DNA of 64,000 bases from Wurfbainia villosa (GCA_025175895.1 CM045993.1:49418621-49482620), one strand, 5' to 3'; positions 35,424-46,233 are shown, numbered from the stretch's first letter. The notes: generated by a model not told the origin, from the sequence alone. Numbers and translations: made by a program.

Positions 35424-35534
35424 GCGTATATGGATACACTTATGATATGAATTGGACTTCAGAGCAGAGATGTGGGCCCACAAAAAGAGATTAAAATATG
35501 AGATAGTAGGGGATTTAAAGAATGATTTGTCTTC

Positions 35535-36960
35535 TTCATGGCCTGGTATAAGCCGGAGTCGTCGTCCCCGTGTGGTGGTGGAACGGAGGAGTAGGGTTTA
35601 AGGTAACTACACCTATGAAGAGTTGCGAAGTAAAAAATTCATTCAGACTTGATGGGGCAAATCCCTTGATCGGGTCGTCACATTTTCATGGCCCGATATC
35701 AGCCAGAGTCGTCATCCTCGTGCGGTTGCAGAATGGAGGAGTAGGGTTTAAGGTAACTACACCTGTGAAGAGCGTGCGAGTAAAAATTTAATTCTGACTT
35801 GATTAGGAAAGCCTTAGATCAGGTCATCACACTTTCATGGCCCGGTATCAGCTGGAGCCGTCATCCCCTTGCAGTTGCAGAACGAAGGATTAGGGTTTAA
35901 GGTAACTACACCTGTGAAGAGCGGCGGAGTAAAAAAAAAATCATTCCGACCTGATTGGGTAAAGCCCTGGATCGGGTCATCACATTTTCATGGTTCGGTA
36001 TCAGCCGAAGTCGTCATCTCCGTGTGGTTGTGGAATGGAAGAGTAGGGTTTAAGGTAGATACACTTGTGAAGAACGACGGAGTAAAAAATGCATTCTAAT
36101 CTGATGGGGCCAAGCCCTATATCATATCACCACACTTGTTACGGCTGAGTATTAGCCAAAGCCATTATCCCCGTGCAGTGGTGGAATAGAGGAGTTAGGG
36201 TTCGAAGATAATGCACTAATAAAAATGGCAGAGTAAAATATTATTTTGGCCTGACCAGGTGAAGCCTTGAGTCAGGTTGTCACAATTCTTTCTGCTTATC
36301 TCCAAGTCAAGCAATTATCCTCATGTGGTGGCGGAACGGAAGAGTTGGGTTCAAGGTTGATGCATTAAAAAAAACGGTGGAGTAAAAAATTATCCTGACT
36401 TGACTAGGCAAAGCCCTGAGTCAAGTCATCACAATTATTTTTTCTTGTCTCCAAGTCAAGCAATTGTCCTCGTTTGGTGGAGGAACGGAGGAGTTGGGTT
36501 CATGGTAGATGCACTGAAAAACAAACGGCGGAGTAAAAAATTATTCTGACCTGACCAGGCAAAGCCCTAAGTCAGGTCATCACAATTCTTTCTGCTTGTC
36601 CATAAGTCAAGCAATTATCCCCGTATGGTGGTGGAACGGAGGAGTTGGGTTCAAGGTAGATGCATTGAAGAACAAACAACGAAGTAAAAAATTATTCCGA
36701 CCTGACCTGGTGAAGCCCTAAGTTAGGTCATCACAATTCTTTCTTCTTGTCTCCAAGTTAAGCAATTATCTTCGTATGGTGGCGGAATAGAGGAGGTGGG
36801 TTCAAGGTAGATGCATTGAAGAAGAAAAAAATGGCAGAGTAAAAAATTATTATTCTGACTTGGCTAGGTGAAGTTTTACGTCAGGTCATCACAATTCTTT
36901 CTTCTTGCCTTTAGGTCAAGCAATTATCTCCGTGTAATGGCAGATCGGAAGAGTTAAGTT
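35535..36960. repeat. Locus K minisatellite, ~150-bp units
   Basis: About ten diverged tandem units of roughly 146-155 bp (starts near 35537, 35685, 35833, 35987, 36134, then each ~153 bp). Conserved blocks are GTGTGGTGGTGGAACGGAGG, GGGTTTAAGGTA, GGAGTAAAAAATT and a GGTCATCACA-type end. The last five share a CTTGTCTCCAAGTCAAGCAA segment absent from the first four. It lies just upstream of the minus-strand TATA at 35423. Plus frames here are repeat artefacts. Confidence 0.85.
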
Positions 36961-37275
36961 TTCACTCAGCTATATTATTGTTATCCTCGTGTGGTGGTGG
37001 ATCGGAAGGGTGGAGTCTTCAATCAGTTATATTATTACTATCCCCATGTGGTGGTGGATCGGAAGAGTTGAGTCTTCTCTCAACTATATTATTATTATCC
37101 CTGCGTGGTGGTGGATCGGAAAAGTTGAGTATTCACTCAACTATATTATCGCTATCCCCGTGTGGTGGTGGATCGGAAGAGTTTTATCCTTGTGTGGTGG
37201 TGGATTGGAAGAGTTGAGTCTTCACTCTGGTGCATTATTATTATCCTCGTACTAGGGCAGATTGAAGGAGTTGGA
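36961..37275. repeat. Locus K short repeat derived from the minisatellite
   Basis: Five or so units of ~58 bp with GTGTGGTGGTGGATCGGAAG and TCAACTATATTATTATTATC, reusing the GTGTGGTGG core of the preceding array. It makes frames rich in CGGGS or WWW that are not proteins. Confidence 0.85.
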
Positions 37276-37548
37276 TTTAAAGTAGATATACTAAAATTTA
37301 TCCGTCCGAGATCCTATATAAGAGGAACGGCGATTGATTGGATGGATGGATCGAAGGGGGCATTGACATGGAGTCAGTAATTTTTTTGTTTACCACTGGT
37401 GCTGGGATATTTTATCCATTTCGAAAAAATCCTCATTTAGCAAGAAGAGGCATACACAGTTTCTAAAAGAAGATTTTTATTAATAAAGAGAAGGATTACA
37501 AGGTGCAGTCTTTTAAAAGAATATGACAAAGGTTCACACTAAGGAGAG
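37276..37548. other. Locus K intervening sequence
   Basis: Non-repetitive; I see no gene. GAGATCCTATATAAGAGG at 37309-37326 is a plus-strand TATA-like site. Confidence 0.4.
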
Positions 37549-37839
37549 CTAAGGTGTTTTACGGACAATTTTCTCTGGAAGTGATACTGGGGCTTGCCGC
37601 CCACCAGACATGATGCTGAGAAGTTGTGTAAGGAAGGGTTGTTGCATAAATTGGTGCTTTGGCAAGGCCCTTTGTGTTGCAGCCAACTCTTGGCACAGGG
37701 TGTAGTTGTGAGTGGAGGCTAATTGTAGGCGCTTCCTCAGGTCCATTACCTGTTCTTCTAGTTCTTCTATGCGACGTTACTCTTCAGTTTGCCTAGCAAG
37801 AGAAGGAGAGTTGTTGCCCTTCTCTGACATGCTTTCCAT
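37549..37839 (-). pseudogene. Locus K: short coiled-coil reading frame
   Basis: ATG at 37839 (minus) gives MESMSEKGNNSPSLARQTEE, a TAA at 37779-37777, then RRIEELEEQVMDLRKRLQLA and a tail ending EKIVRKTP at 37549, 96 codons in all. Heptad-like Leu/Ile/Val spacing suggests a short coiled coil. A TATA box lies 82 bp upstream. The family is not recognised. Apart from the single stop the frame is clean. Confidence 0.45.
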
Positions 37840-37920
37840 GGTGAAGGCAGAAGAAGGGAGAAGCACACTGGTGAAGGACAGAGAAAGAAGGGGTGTGTTG
37901 GTTAGAGGTAACGTTGGGGG

Positions 37921-37928
37921 TTTTTATA
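37921..37928 (-). promoter_or_regulatory. Locus K TATA box, upstream unit
   Basis: The minus strand reads TTTCTATAAAAACCCCC, followed by a CT-rich leader and the ATG at 37839. Confidence 0.5.
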
Positions 37929-38296
37929 GAAAAGAAAAGGGGGGTATTAATTACTCCTTTGGGGAAACGGAGATAGTAAAGGTAGATAAGATGGGAAGAT
38001 GTAAGGATAGCAGCGGGAGTAGTTGAATGCATTAATTCTGAAAAGACTAGTCGTATCCTGTGGGAAAGGTAGATACGAAGTAGATTCAATTTAATTCAGA
38101 GGCAGTCAATTTCTGACAACATTCCTCAATTTGGCTATGCGGGGTCAACCTTGTAGAATAGACCAATTATCATTGAAGGCGTCCTGCTAAGAATATCCAA
38201 AGCAAATAAAAAAACAAAAACAACTGGGAAAAACTTAAAATATTTCTTTCTTTTTATAAATGCAGGAAGTAGTGGTTACATCAATTAGATTTTTAT

Positions 38297-39090
38297 TTAT
38301 ATAGGCTTAACACTACTGGAAGAGTCGACAGAAGACTCCTCTTCAGAGGGAGGTGCTAGAATGACGCTATGGAAGCTACCCTGTCCCCGAGGTGAGGAAT
38401 GTGAAGCTCCGGTTGGGGGGAGTGGAGGAACTTCATATGGAGGAACAGGAAGACAGGTGATAGCTGGGGGAAGAGGGGGAAGTATGGCAGGAGCCTTGGG
38501 ATCTCCCACGGTGTACTCCCAAGTCATAGGAGGGTTCCAGACTCGATTGTCGAAGGAGAGGAAGGGAGACCAGAAAGATCTCCTCGCACTGGGAGCTACG
38601 GTATTGGCTGGAGTCAGAGGAGGAGGAGGCCGGTATGCTGAAGGAACTATAGAGTGAGTGGAGGAGCTATCCGAGGAATCTGAGTCGAAGGAATTTGAGT
38701 CGGGGAAGTCAGAGCCAGAGCTTATGTCAATAGGGTGCCCTGTAGAAGCCATGTAGGTAGGATAAGAGTTATAAGATTCACAGTGGTAATTTATAGAAAG
38801 GAAAGAATGACCATATTCCTCCTTGGAAAAGGAAGGAGAAGATAAAGGGTCGAGGGGAGTAATGGCGTTGGTGTGGGAAACAATAGAAGCATTAATCCCA
38901 AAACGAGTGATTGCATTCTCATCTAGGTAAGGAGAGGTGATTTGGCTCAATAAATTATAGTATGCCTCTGTAGCCCGGAGGATGACTCTAAATCATGGGG
39001 GAATAATCTCTATTCTGGCCCGAGTGAACTCCCGGGTAAGAGTAAGTGACAGTCGACTGACACCCTAAAAGATAATTGATCTTGGGAGGT
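38297..39090 (-). pseudogene. Locus K: Ser/Pro-rich reading frame
   Basis: On the minus strand the frame is open from 39079 except for one TGA at 38995-38993 (IIPP*FRVILRATEAYYN; a Trp codon would fit). It continues through ITSPYLDENAITRFGINASI, an acidic Ser/Asp run (SDSSDSSSTHS), a Pro-rich stretch (ILPPLPPAITCLPVPPYEVP) and ends at TGA/TAA near 38297. It is preceded by a pyrimidine-rich ATTATCTTTTAG that could be a splice acceptor. Length 217 codons downstream of 38950; no ATG opens it. I do not recognise it. The plus frame 38361-38657 is its shadow. Confidence 0.45.
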
Positions 39091-39204
39091 TTGAGATAAC
39101 GAAAGAGGAAAGTTTTATTCATTTTAAGAGAAAGAAAGGGATACAAGATTAGCCATCAAATATTGTTCATTAATAAAGGTAATACATTATAGGGAGTGCA
39201 AAGA

Positions 39205-40301
39205 TTACAATTCAAAGATGTCCATCGGATAGTTGGCCAAGGTGGCCTGAATATCTAAATGACTTGTATATGCCTCCGGAGGATGATAGCCTTTAGGAGC
39301 ATTCTAAGCAGAGGACCCTTCGAAGCCTAGGATGAATAGTTGCATCCCTTTGCAGACATGCTGCAGCCTTAAATCTGCCTCTTGTTCCTTCCATTGGGCC
39401 TGCAAATCAGCTAATTGAGCGACTAGGAGGTCTCTGTCTTTGGCAGCTACTACAGCTTGCTAGCCCAAGGAGGCCATAGCTTCGGAGTGCTCCTTTTGTA
39501 ATTCCTGTTACTGTGTAGAGATGGCTATCAACACTCCAGGAAGGGTAGAAACGGTGGAGGAGAGGTCTTCTATCTTTGTTCGGTAGGTCATTAGTGAGGC
39601 CTTTAATGCTTGATTCCTTGCTTGCATTTGTAGTAGGGCAGCCGAAGATTGCGAAGCTCTAGTTTCTGCATCTTTCAGTTGAACTTGGCCCTCTGCTAAC
39701 TCCCAGGTGAGGAGGTCAACTTGCTGAAGCTGGCTAGATTATAAAAATAGTTGCTGATTAAGGTCAGCATTCTTCTTAAGGAGCTATTCTTTTTCACTCC
39801 TGGCCATCGCTAGTTGTGTCATTAAGTCTTCGCATTGCGTGGTCAAGGTGGCCTCCTTTTGTTTACTCTCAGCCAGTTGTTGAGTCAACCTTTTTTACTG
39901 AGAGAGGAAGGCAGTGTGGTGCACAACCATGGTGGATTGGTAGTTTACTATACGCTGAGTAGTCTCATTATAATCAACAACTACCTGAGGAGTAAGAAAA
40001 GGTGGTACGGGAATAAGACCAGTATATATTAAAAATGAAGAGAAGAAGAATATACCTCCACTAAGTGTTTGTGCAGACGTTCGCAGGGGCCCTGCATATT
40101 GGACTAATTAAAGAGTCTCAGTTCCTCTGCACTTCGAATCATAAGAGAGGATCCTAAAGAAATAGACGAGGGGATTAGAGGACGATTGTCCCCCCCATCA
40201 AGGAAGGCTCTTCTATACATATCTTAGGAGTAGAAGAGTAAACATTAAGAGTAGAAGGAGGTGGAAGAGGTAGTTCTGTACGGGTCGACGGCGGAGGAGA
40301 A
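39205..40301 (-). pseudogene. Locus K: coiled-coil protein, decayed, with probable 71-nt intron
   Basis: Minus strand. A Pro-rich part (STRTELPLPPPSTLNVYSS) leads into RPLIPSSISLGSSLMIRSAE after a frame change at a run of G near 40190, then GPCERLHKHLVE. An intron-like 40055-39985 (GTATATTC...ACTCCTCAG) joins it in frame to VVVDYNETTQRIVNYQS and a long coiled coil (LTQQLAESKQKEATLTTQCE, LLQMQARNQALKASLMTYRT) ending NYPMDIFEL and TAA at 39207-39205. Six stops break an otherwise unshifted 700-bp frame, each explained by CAA/CAG to TAA/TAG. The layout resembles the Pro-rich plus coiled-coil ends of plant transposon-associated proteins, but I cannot name the family. Confidence 0.55.
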
Positions 40302-41831
40302 TGTTGGTGCAATCGGCCTAGGTCACGATTGACTGAACTCGAGTTTGACACGAGCAATGTTTTGATGTTTGACATTGATTTATGATAATATTTTGGAAAG
40401 ATTATTGGTGCAATCGACCCGGGTCATGATTGACCGAACTCGAGTTTGACTTGAGGGGGATTTTGATGGTTGACTGGAGTTGACCATGTCATGGAAAGTC
40501 CAAGTCTTGAGTACTTGGCATTCAAAGTCCAAGCATGGGTCTTGGCATGGAATGTCCAACATGGGTTGGCAAGAAAAGTCCAAGGGTGTAGTCTTGGCCA
40601 CGTAAGTCCAAGGCTGTAGTCTTGGCGGTGAAAGTCCAAGTCATGAGTACTTGGCATTTGGAAAGTCCAAGGGGTTTGATATTGGCGGCATAAAGTCCAA
40701 GGGTGAAGTCTTGGCGGCATAAGTCTAATGGTTGGCGGTATAAAGTCCAAGCGAGTCTTGGCAGCGTAAGTCCAATGTTCCTGGGCGGTGTAGACACCGT
40801 TAGCATGACATAGTCGATGGAAGCACCTGAAGGCTAGCGTTTGGATGAACAAGTAAAGGATGACTTGGAGGGATCCGATAGGCGCGAGGTTGACGGAGGT
40901 GGCTAGAAGCCTTAGGTCTGGGCTACGGGTGATCTAGCAAGTATTGGAGCACCATACTTGGGTAAAACCTCATGTTTGAGGTGTATCAGTCAACTGGAAC
41001 CATGTGGCAGTCGACTGGTGTGTGTCAACTAGGGTTTGACAGCAGGAAGTGTCCTAGCAGTCGACTGCTGGTCTGATCAGTCGACTGATCAAGGTGATCA
41101 GTCCACTGATGGCCGAAATTTCGAGCACAGAATGTTCTCCAGTCGAGTGTTCGGCCCGACCACTCGATTGGTTGAGACATCAGTCGACTGATGGGTTTGG
41201 TCAGTCGACTGATGGTGTATCCGTTGGATTTTTCCAGCGTGGTTGTAGCCGTTGTCTCACGACAACAGTGGCATCAGTCGACTGATGGTCCCGAGCAGTC
41301 GACTGATAGGCAAAAATCCAGCCCGATTGTAGGTTATAAAATCAACTCGGAAGAGGGATTTTGGAAGTGATTTCTTGGACATTTTTGAGGCGATTTGCTG
41401 GTGCAAATCAGGGTCTTCAGGCACGGTTCAAGCGATCAACAAGCAAGCAATCCTAAAGCTCTTGTAAAGTTGTTTTCTTTATTTGTAATTACATTTTATT
41501 ATTGTATCTTTCATGTATTTGTTTCTTACTGTTGTAAGAGTTATTGTACAAGGTTTCTCCCCTTTTGACATGTTGTCGAGAAGGAGTTTATTGTTTAGTG
41601 GTGTTTGTGGCATCGCTAGAGCTCTTTAGAGCTCGATTCGTGGAGTAGGAACTGTTCAGTTTCGAACGACGTTATATCTTGTATAGTATTTGTGATTGTG
41701 TCTCGTGTATTGTTTTTATTATTATTATTCCACCACGCACTAACACGATTTGTAGACGCAATCGCGAACGAATTCCATCGATTCATCCAAAATGCTATTC
41801 ACCCCCTCTAGCGGCTACCAAATCTTTAACA
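40302..41831 (+). repeat. F1 5' LTR
   Basis: 1530 bp, TGTTGGTGCAATCGGCC to CTTTAACA. The start is repeated internally near 40405. The CCAAG/CTTGG hairpin array runs 40488-40790; CAGTCGACTG palindromes run 40985-41310; the TATA region GGTTATAAAATC is near 41331. Minus frames 40380-40852 are artefacts of the array. Confidence 0.92.
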
Positions 41832-41833
41832 AT

Positions 41834-41846
41834 TGGTATCAGAGCC
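41834..41846 (+). other. F1 primer-binding site
   Basis: TGGTATCAGAGCC two bases after the LTR, exact initiator-Met type. Confidence 0.93.
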
Positions 41847-41907
41847 CGGGCCTCTTTTACGGACTAACCATCGAGAGCAAAGACGCTAGAGGGTGAAGAG
41901 GAACAAG

Positions 41908-42924
41908 ATGGAAATTCAAGAGAATTTGGGTTGGGACATCAACACCCCAATCCCATATGCTTTCTATGGACGAGAGGGCTTCAACCAATGGAAGGCAAGG
42001 ATTGAAGACTTCTTGATGATGAGGGATTTTGAGGAGTGGTCCATCTTAATGGAAGGATTTGAATACCCAAGAGGACGAAAGGGAGGCTTCCTCAAGAAGA
42101 AGAGATGGATCGACGAGCAACTCCAACAATTTGAGAAAAACAAGAAGGTAATCAAATTTATTTTTGGTTTGATTCCTAATGACATCTTGTGTAGCCTAGG
42201 GGATTGCATGGATGCCAAGGAACTTTGGAGGGAATTGGCAAGATTCCATGAAAACCCATCACCGAATCAAGAAGAGAAGGCCGAAGATGAATCCTCATCC
42301 TCACAAGCAAGTGAGGATTTGGAAGTTGAAGAGAAGTCAACTTTTGGATCGGTGGAAAGAGGAGGTGGAAAAGGTGGAAGAAGCCTCCACCTCTAGGATT
42401 GAGGGGGAGGAGATTAGGACATCCTCAATACCGGAGCAACAAGAAGAACCATCTACATCCGGTCGAGAGGAAGAGCAAGCTCAAGAGACCCTCACCACCA
42501 CCCTAGGTGACTCAAACACTTCAATTTCAAATAAAATTCATATAATGTGTTTTGAGTGTAGGGTGTTTGGACACTATAAGAGTAAGTGCCCAAAGAAGGT
42601 CAAAAAAAGCCCACCGGCACCTAAAAGTAGTGCCCCCACGAAGAAGACCAAGGAGCTCGTAGTATGATTCAAGTGTCATAAGAAGGGGCACTATAGAAGT
42701 AAATGCCCTTGGAAGAAGAAAATCAAAGATAAGGAAGGAGCATCACAAGTAGGGAGAGCCTCTACGGCAAACACTAAGGTATATTTTAATGCATTTTCTA
42801 GTTCTAATTTAAATGTCAAAAAGCATGCTAGGAATAATTTTAACGATCTTACTATTGTAAATGAAAAGCATGCTAGAAACAATAAATATTTTTGTCTAGG
42901 TGCTAAGAGTGTTAATTTTTAAAA
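41908..42924 (+). pseudogene. gag: F1 gag-like gene, amino-terminal part
   Basis: ATG at 41908 starts MEIQENLGWDINTPIPYAFY, with GREGFNQWKARIEDFLMMRD resembling the copia Gag start and LWRELARFHENP further on. A frameshift near 42350 moves the reading to the frame ending at 42667. That part is Glu/Ser-rich and has zinc knuckle CFECRVFGHYKSKC near 42548. TGA at 42665-42667 stands where the first Cys of a second knuckle is expected (FKCHKKGHYRSKC follows). The frame then continues to a TAA at about 42918, and solo LTR X interrupts it at 42925. Two knuckles are unusual next to the single one of families A and B here. Confidence 0.82.
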
Positions 42925-43680
42925 TGTAATGCCCGCCCTTATCTGCTCTCAGGGCGGCACTACTTTTTCTTTTTTTTTTTTATAACATGACATATAGGGA
43001 TCATTTCACAATCTACGTACTTAACGTGCTTTCATGGCATAAACCTTCTCTTATACATGCATTACCTATCATATTCGTAATAAGCATGTTAACATCTCTT
43101 ATCTCTTTTTATAACATGCATAACATAAAATATCCATTCATGAGTTCTAGCATATCAAACTTTTATAAGTAACTGAACAGTAACATAACTAAGCAACATT
43201 CAACATGGTACTAATAAATCTCAAGTCTTATAAGCGGAAGCAAATGTCTTAAGATGTTCACTGAGCATATAAATATAAGCAAATAGTAATAGGGTCTTTT
43301 TCCACCATGCCACTATCACACCCACTTGGCCCCTCCTGCTACTTCCTCTTAGTTCATGTTTCCTTTATCTGCAGTATATGGACAACATAAACTATAAGCA
43401 TATAGCTTAGTAAGATTCTTGCCTACTCACAAAACCCACAAACCTCATCGAACAATTAGAAAAACAGGAGCATACTAGCATAAATAGCATAAGTATTTCA
43501 TAACAACACTATGTATCAACTTACCAACGCAATGAAAACATAAGCATGGCATACAATTTACATAAGCATACTAAACATAATTAAATCTAAGATGGGCATA
43601 AATTAAACATAAGCATTCATGATATCATCAACCCTAACATGCATAAAGGACATAGTCCTAAGCATTTTTAAACTTAACGT

Positions 43681-44056
43681 AAGCATTCATAATTTCATAA
43701 ATCATAGACAAGCATCAAGGACATAATCATAAGCATTCTTGAACTTGACATAAGCATTCATAATTTCATAAATCATAGACAAGCATCAAGGACATAATCA
43801 TAAGCATTCTTAAACTTGACATGAGCATCCATAATTTCATAAATCATAGACAAGCATCAAGGACATAATCATAAGCATTCTTGAACTTGACATAAGCATT
43901 CATAATTTCATAAATCATAGACAAGCATCAAGGACATAATCATAAGCATTCTTAAACTTGACATGAGCATCCATAATTTCATAAATCAAAGACAAGCATC
44001 AAGGACATAATCATAAGCATTCTTAAACTTGACTTAAGCATTCATAATTTCATACA
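43681..44056. repeat. Solo LTR X tandem array 1 (71-bp period)
   Basis: Units start near 43681, 43752, 43823, 43893, 43964 and 44036 with AAGCATTCATAATTTCATAA. Units alternate CATAAGCATTC and CATGAGCATCC, a 142-bp higher order. Confidence 0.88.
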
Positions 44057-44342
44057 AGTCCTTTCTTTTCAAAACATATACATATAGGTACTTCAACGTA
44101 ATCATAACTTGAATGGGGGGCCCCAGGTTAAGTACCACATAATGCGCATTCCCTAATAGGCTGGGGTAGCGAGCCACCAAACCTGCTAGAGCAAGACCTC
44201 TTACGTCTTACCAGGGCAAGACCTCTTACGTCTTCTTATGTCCCTATGGATTTGATTAACGACCACCTGACGGGTCGAGTACTTAACCTCTTACAAAGTA
44301 AAATACTTAATTCCTTTCTTTCTTGTCATATCATAAAGAATG

Positions 44343-44556
44343 CTCTTAATCCCCAACATAAAAAGGGAAGCATCTCAATCTTATCTTATCATAAGGAGAG
44401 CTCTTAATCCCTACTTGAAAGGGAAGCATCTCCATCTTATCTCATTATAAGGAGAGCTCTTAATCCCTACTTGAAAGGGAAGCATCTCCATCTTATCTTA
44501 TCATAAGGAGAGCTCTTAATCCCTACTTGAAAGGGAAGCATCTCCATCTTAGGCAT
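44343..44556. repeat. Solo LTR X tandem array 2 (57-bp period)
   Basis: Four units of GCTCTTAATCCCTACTTGAA plus GGGAAGCATCTCCATCTTAT. Confidence 0.88.
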
Positions 44557-44596
44557 TTTCATGGCATACATGCATTCATAACATAAGAGTACCCTA

Positions 44597-45120
44597 AAGG
44601 GGTCCTAAAGCATAAACATGTTTATCACATAGGCATATTTCATAAACATATTTCTTGGCATATTAAATCATACAACATGTTCATCACATAGGCATATTTC
44701 ATAAACATATTTCTTGGCATATTAAATCATAAAGCATGTTCATCACGTAGGCATATTTCATGGCATATAAAAAAAAATCATAATCATGTTCATCACATAA
44801 ACTTATTTCATGGCACATAAAAAAAATCATAATCATGTTCATCACATAAACATAATTCATGGCATATTATAATCATCCACATAACATATTTCATGGCATA
44901 TAAAAATCATAATCATGTTCATCACATAAACTTATTTCATGGCACATAAAAATCATAATCATGTTCATCACATAAACATATTTCATGTCATATAAAAATC
45001 ATAATCATGTTCATCACATAAACTTATTTCATGGCACATAAAAAAAATCATAATCATGTTCATCACATAAACATATTTCATGGCATATAAAAATCATAAT
45101 CATGTTCATCACATAAACTT
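44597..45120. repeat. Solo LTR X tandem array 3
   Basis: About nine irregular units of CATGTTCATCACATAAAC, TATTTCATGGCATATAAA and variable A runs, 55-65 bp each. Confidence 0.85.
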
Positions 45121-45129
45121 ACCGTATGT

Positions 45130-45708
45130 CCTAATTTCCAAAGGGGTGTTTTCATGCAACCCTAGCCCTGCCACCATTGTTGGCCGAAACTTGTAGGGTG
45201 CCAATTTCCCTATTTTTGTTACCTAAATTCCTCCTGGAAGGCATACAACCTAATACAACTTCATAAGGGGTATTTTCATGAAACCCTAACCCTAAACCTA
45301 ATGTTGGCCGAAGCATGTACGGCACCATTTTCCTTATTTTTGTTACATAAACTCTTCCTTGAAGGCATACAACCTAATACAACTTCATAAGGGGTATTTT
45401 CATGAAGCCCTAACCCTAAACCTAATGTTGACCGAAACATGTAGGGCACCATTTTCTTTATTTTTGTTACATAAACTCCTCCTTGAAGGCATACAACCTA
45501 ATACAACTTCATAAGGGGTATTTTCATGAAACCCTAACCCTAAACCTAATGTTGACCGAAACATGTAGGGCACCATTTTCTTTATTTTTGTTACATAAAC
45601 TCTTCCTTGAAGGCATACAACCTAATACAACTTCATAAGGGGTATTTTCATGAAACCCTAACCCTAAACCTAATGTTGACCGAAACATGTAGGGCACCAT
45701 TTTCATAT
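45130..45708. repeat. Solo LTR X tandem array 4 (124-bp period)
   Basis: Nearly five units with AACTTCATAAGGGGTATTTT at about 45258, 45382, 45506 and 45630. Each holds a CCCTAACCCTAAACC stretch that imitates plant telomere repeat. Confidence 0.88.
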
Positions 45709-46233
45709 TTTCTTTCATGTAACATATCCTACAAAACTAATATACTACAGGTGAGGAAATCTTACATCCTTCTCTTGCTTTTAGTTGGTAGATGACCTAA
45801 TGGAAGCCAAGAACTAGCCTTCCCTTGCTTGGATGAGGTTCGGCCAAAGGGGGAAAATGGAGAGGGGGAGGAGAGATGGTTTTCGGTGAGGAAGAAGAAG
45901 AGAAGAAGAAGTGGCCAAGTGGAAACTTCCCTCTTCTTTATAAAGGGAGGAAGAGAAGTTTCTCTTCTCTTTTCCATGCCTCTTCATTTACCCCCATCAC
46001 ACTTATCTATAATTTCCCCCCTTCCTCTAATGATCTAATCCTATTGGGCTTCTGGTTAGTGGGTGCATCTATAGGGCTTGGCTATCTCTAGAGGTTTGGG
46101 GTTCAATTCCTAGGCCTTGCATCTCTTTTTTGGCTATTTTCTTTATTTTAGAAAAAGGCCCACCTAAAGCCCATTATCGTAAAGCCAAAAATTCTCGTAA
46201 ATTTGCTAGAAATTTTACGGGCGTTACATAAAA

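Larger units (their letters stand above)
42920..46233. mobile_element. Solo LTR X (3.3 kb), inserted in F1 gag
   Basis: The element proper is 42925-46228, from TGTAATGCCCG to CGGGCGTTACA, near-perfect 11-bp inverted ends of the TG...CA kind, flanked by TAAAA (42920-42924 and 46229-46233). Removing it rejoins the F1 Gag frame. There is no coding sequence; four tandem arrays fill the middle. The size, TG-CA ends and 5-bp target copy fit a solo LTR, and I would guess a Ty3/gypsy chromovirus, unproven. The frames near 45829-46091 lie inside it and are not supported. Confidence 0.82.

Noticed and set aside
36978..37380. Plus frames with repeated Cys-Gly or Trp-Trp segments
   Set aside because: Direct translation of the ~58-bp tandem repeat in different frames.
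34709..40301. Endogenous pararetrovirus as an explanation for locus K
   Set aside because: No RT, movement-protein or capsid zinc motif and no tRNA-Met site found in it; only Pro/Ser-rich and coiled-coil frames.
40488..40790. CRISPR-like regular repeats
   Set aside because: Short imperfect hairpin units inside a plant LTR, with no cas genes. The same applies to the arrays of solo LTR X.
45130..45708. Interstitial telomere sequence (CCCTAACCCTAAACC)
   Set aside because: A single short run per 124-bp unit, not a tandem telomere array; it belongs to the LTR repeat unit.
42925..46228. DNA transposon with short terminal inverted repeats
   Set aside because: TG...CA ends and a 5-bp target copy fit an LTR better, and no transposase is present; the alternative is kept open at lower weight.
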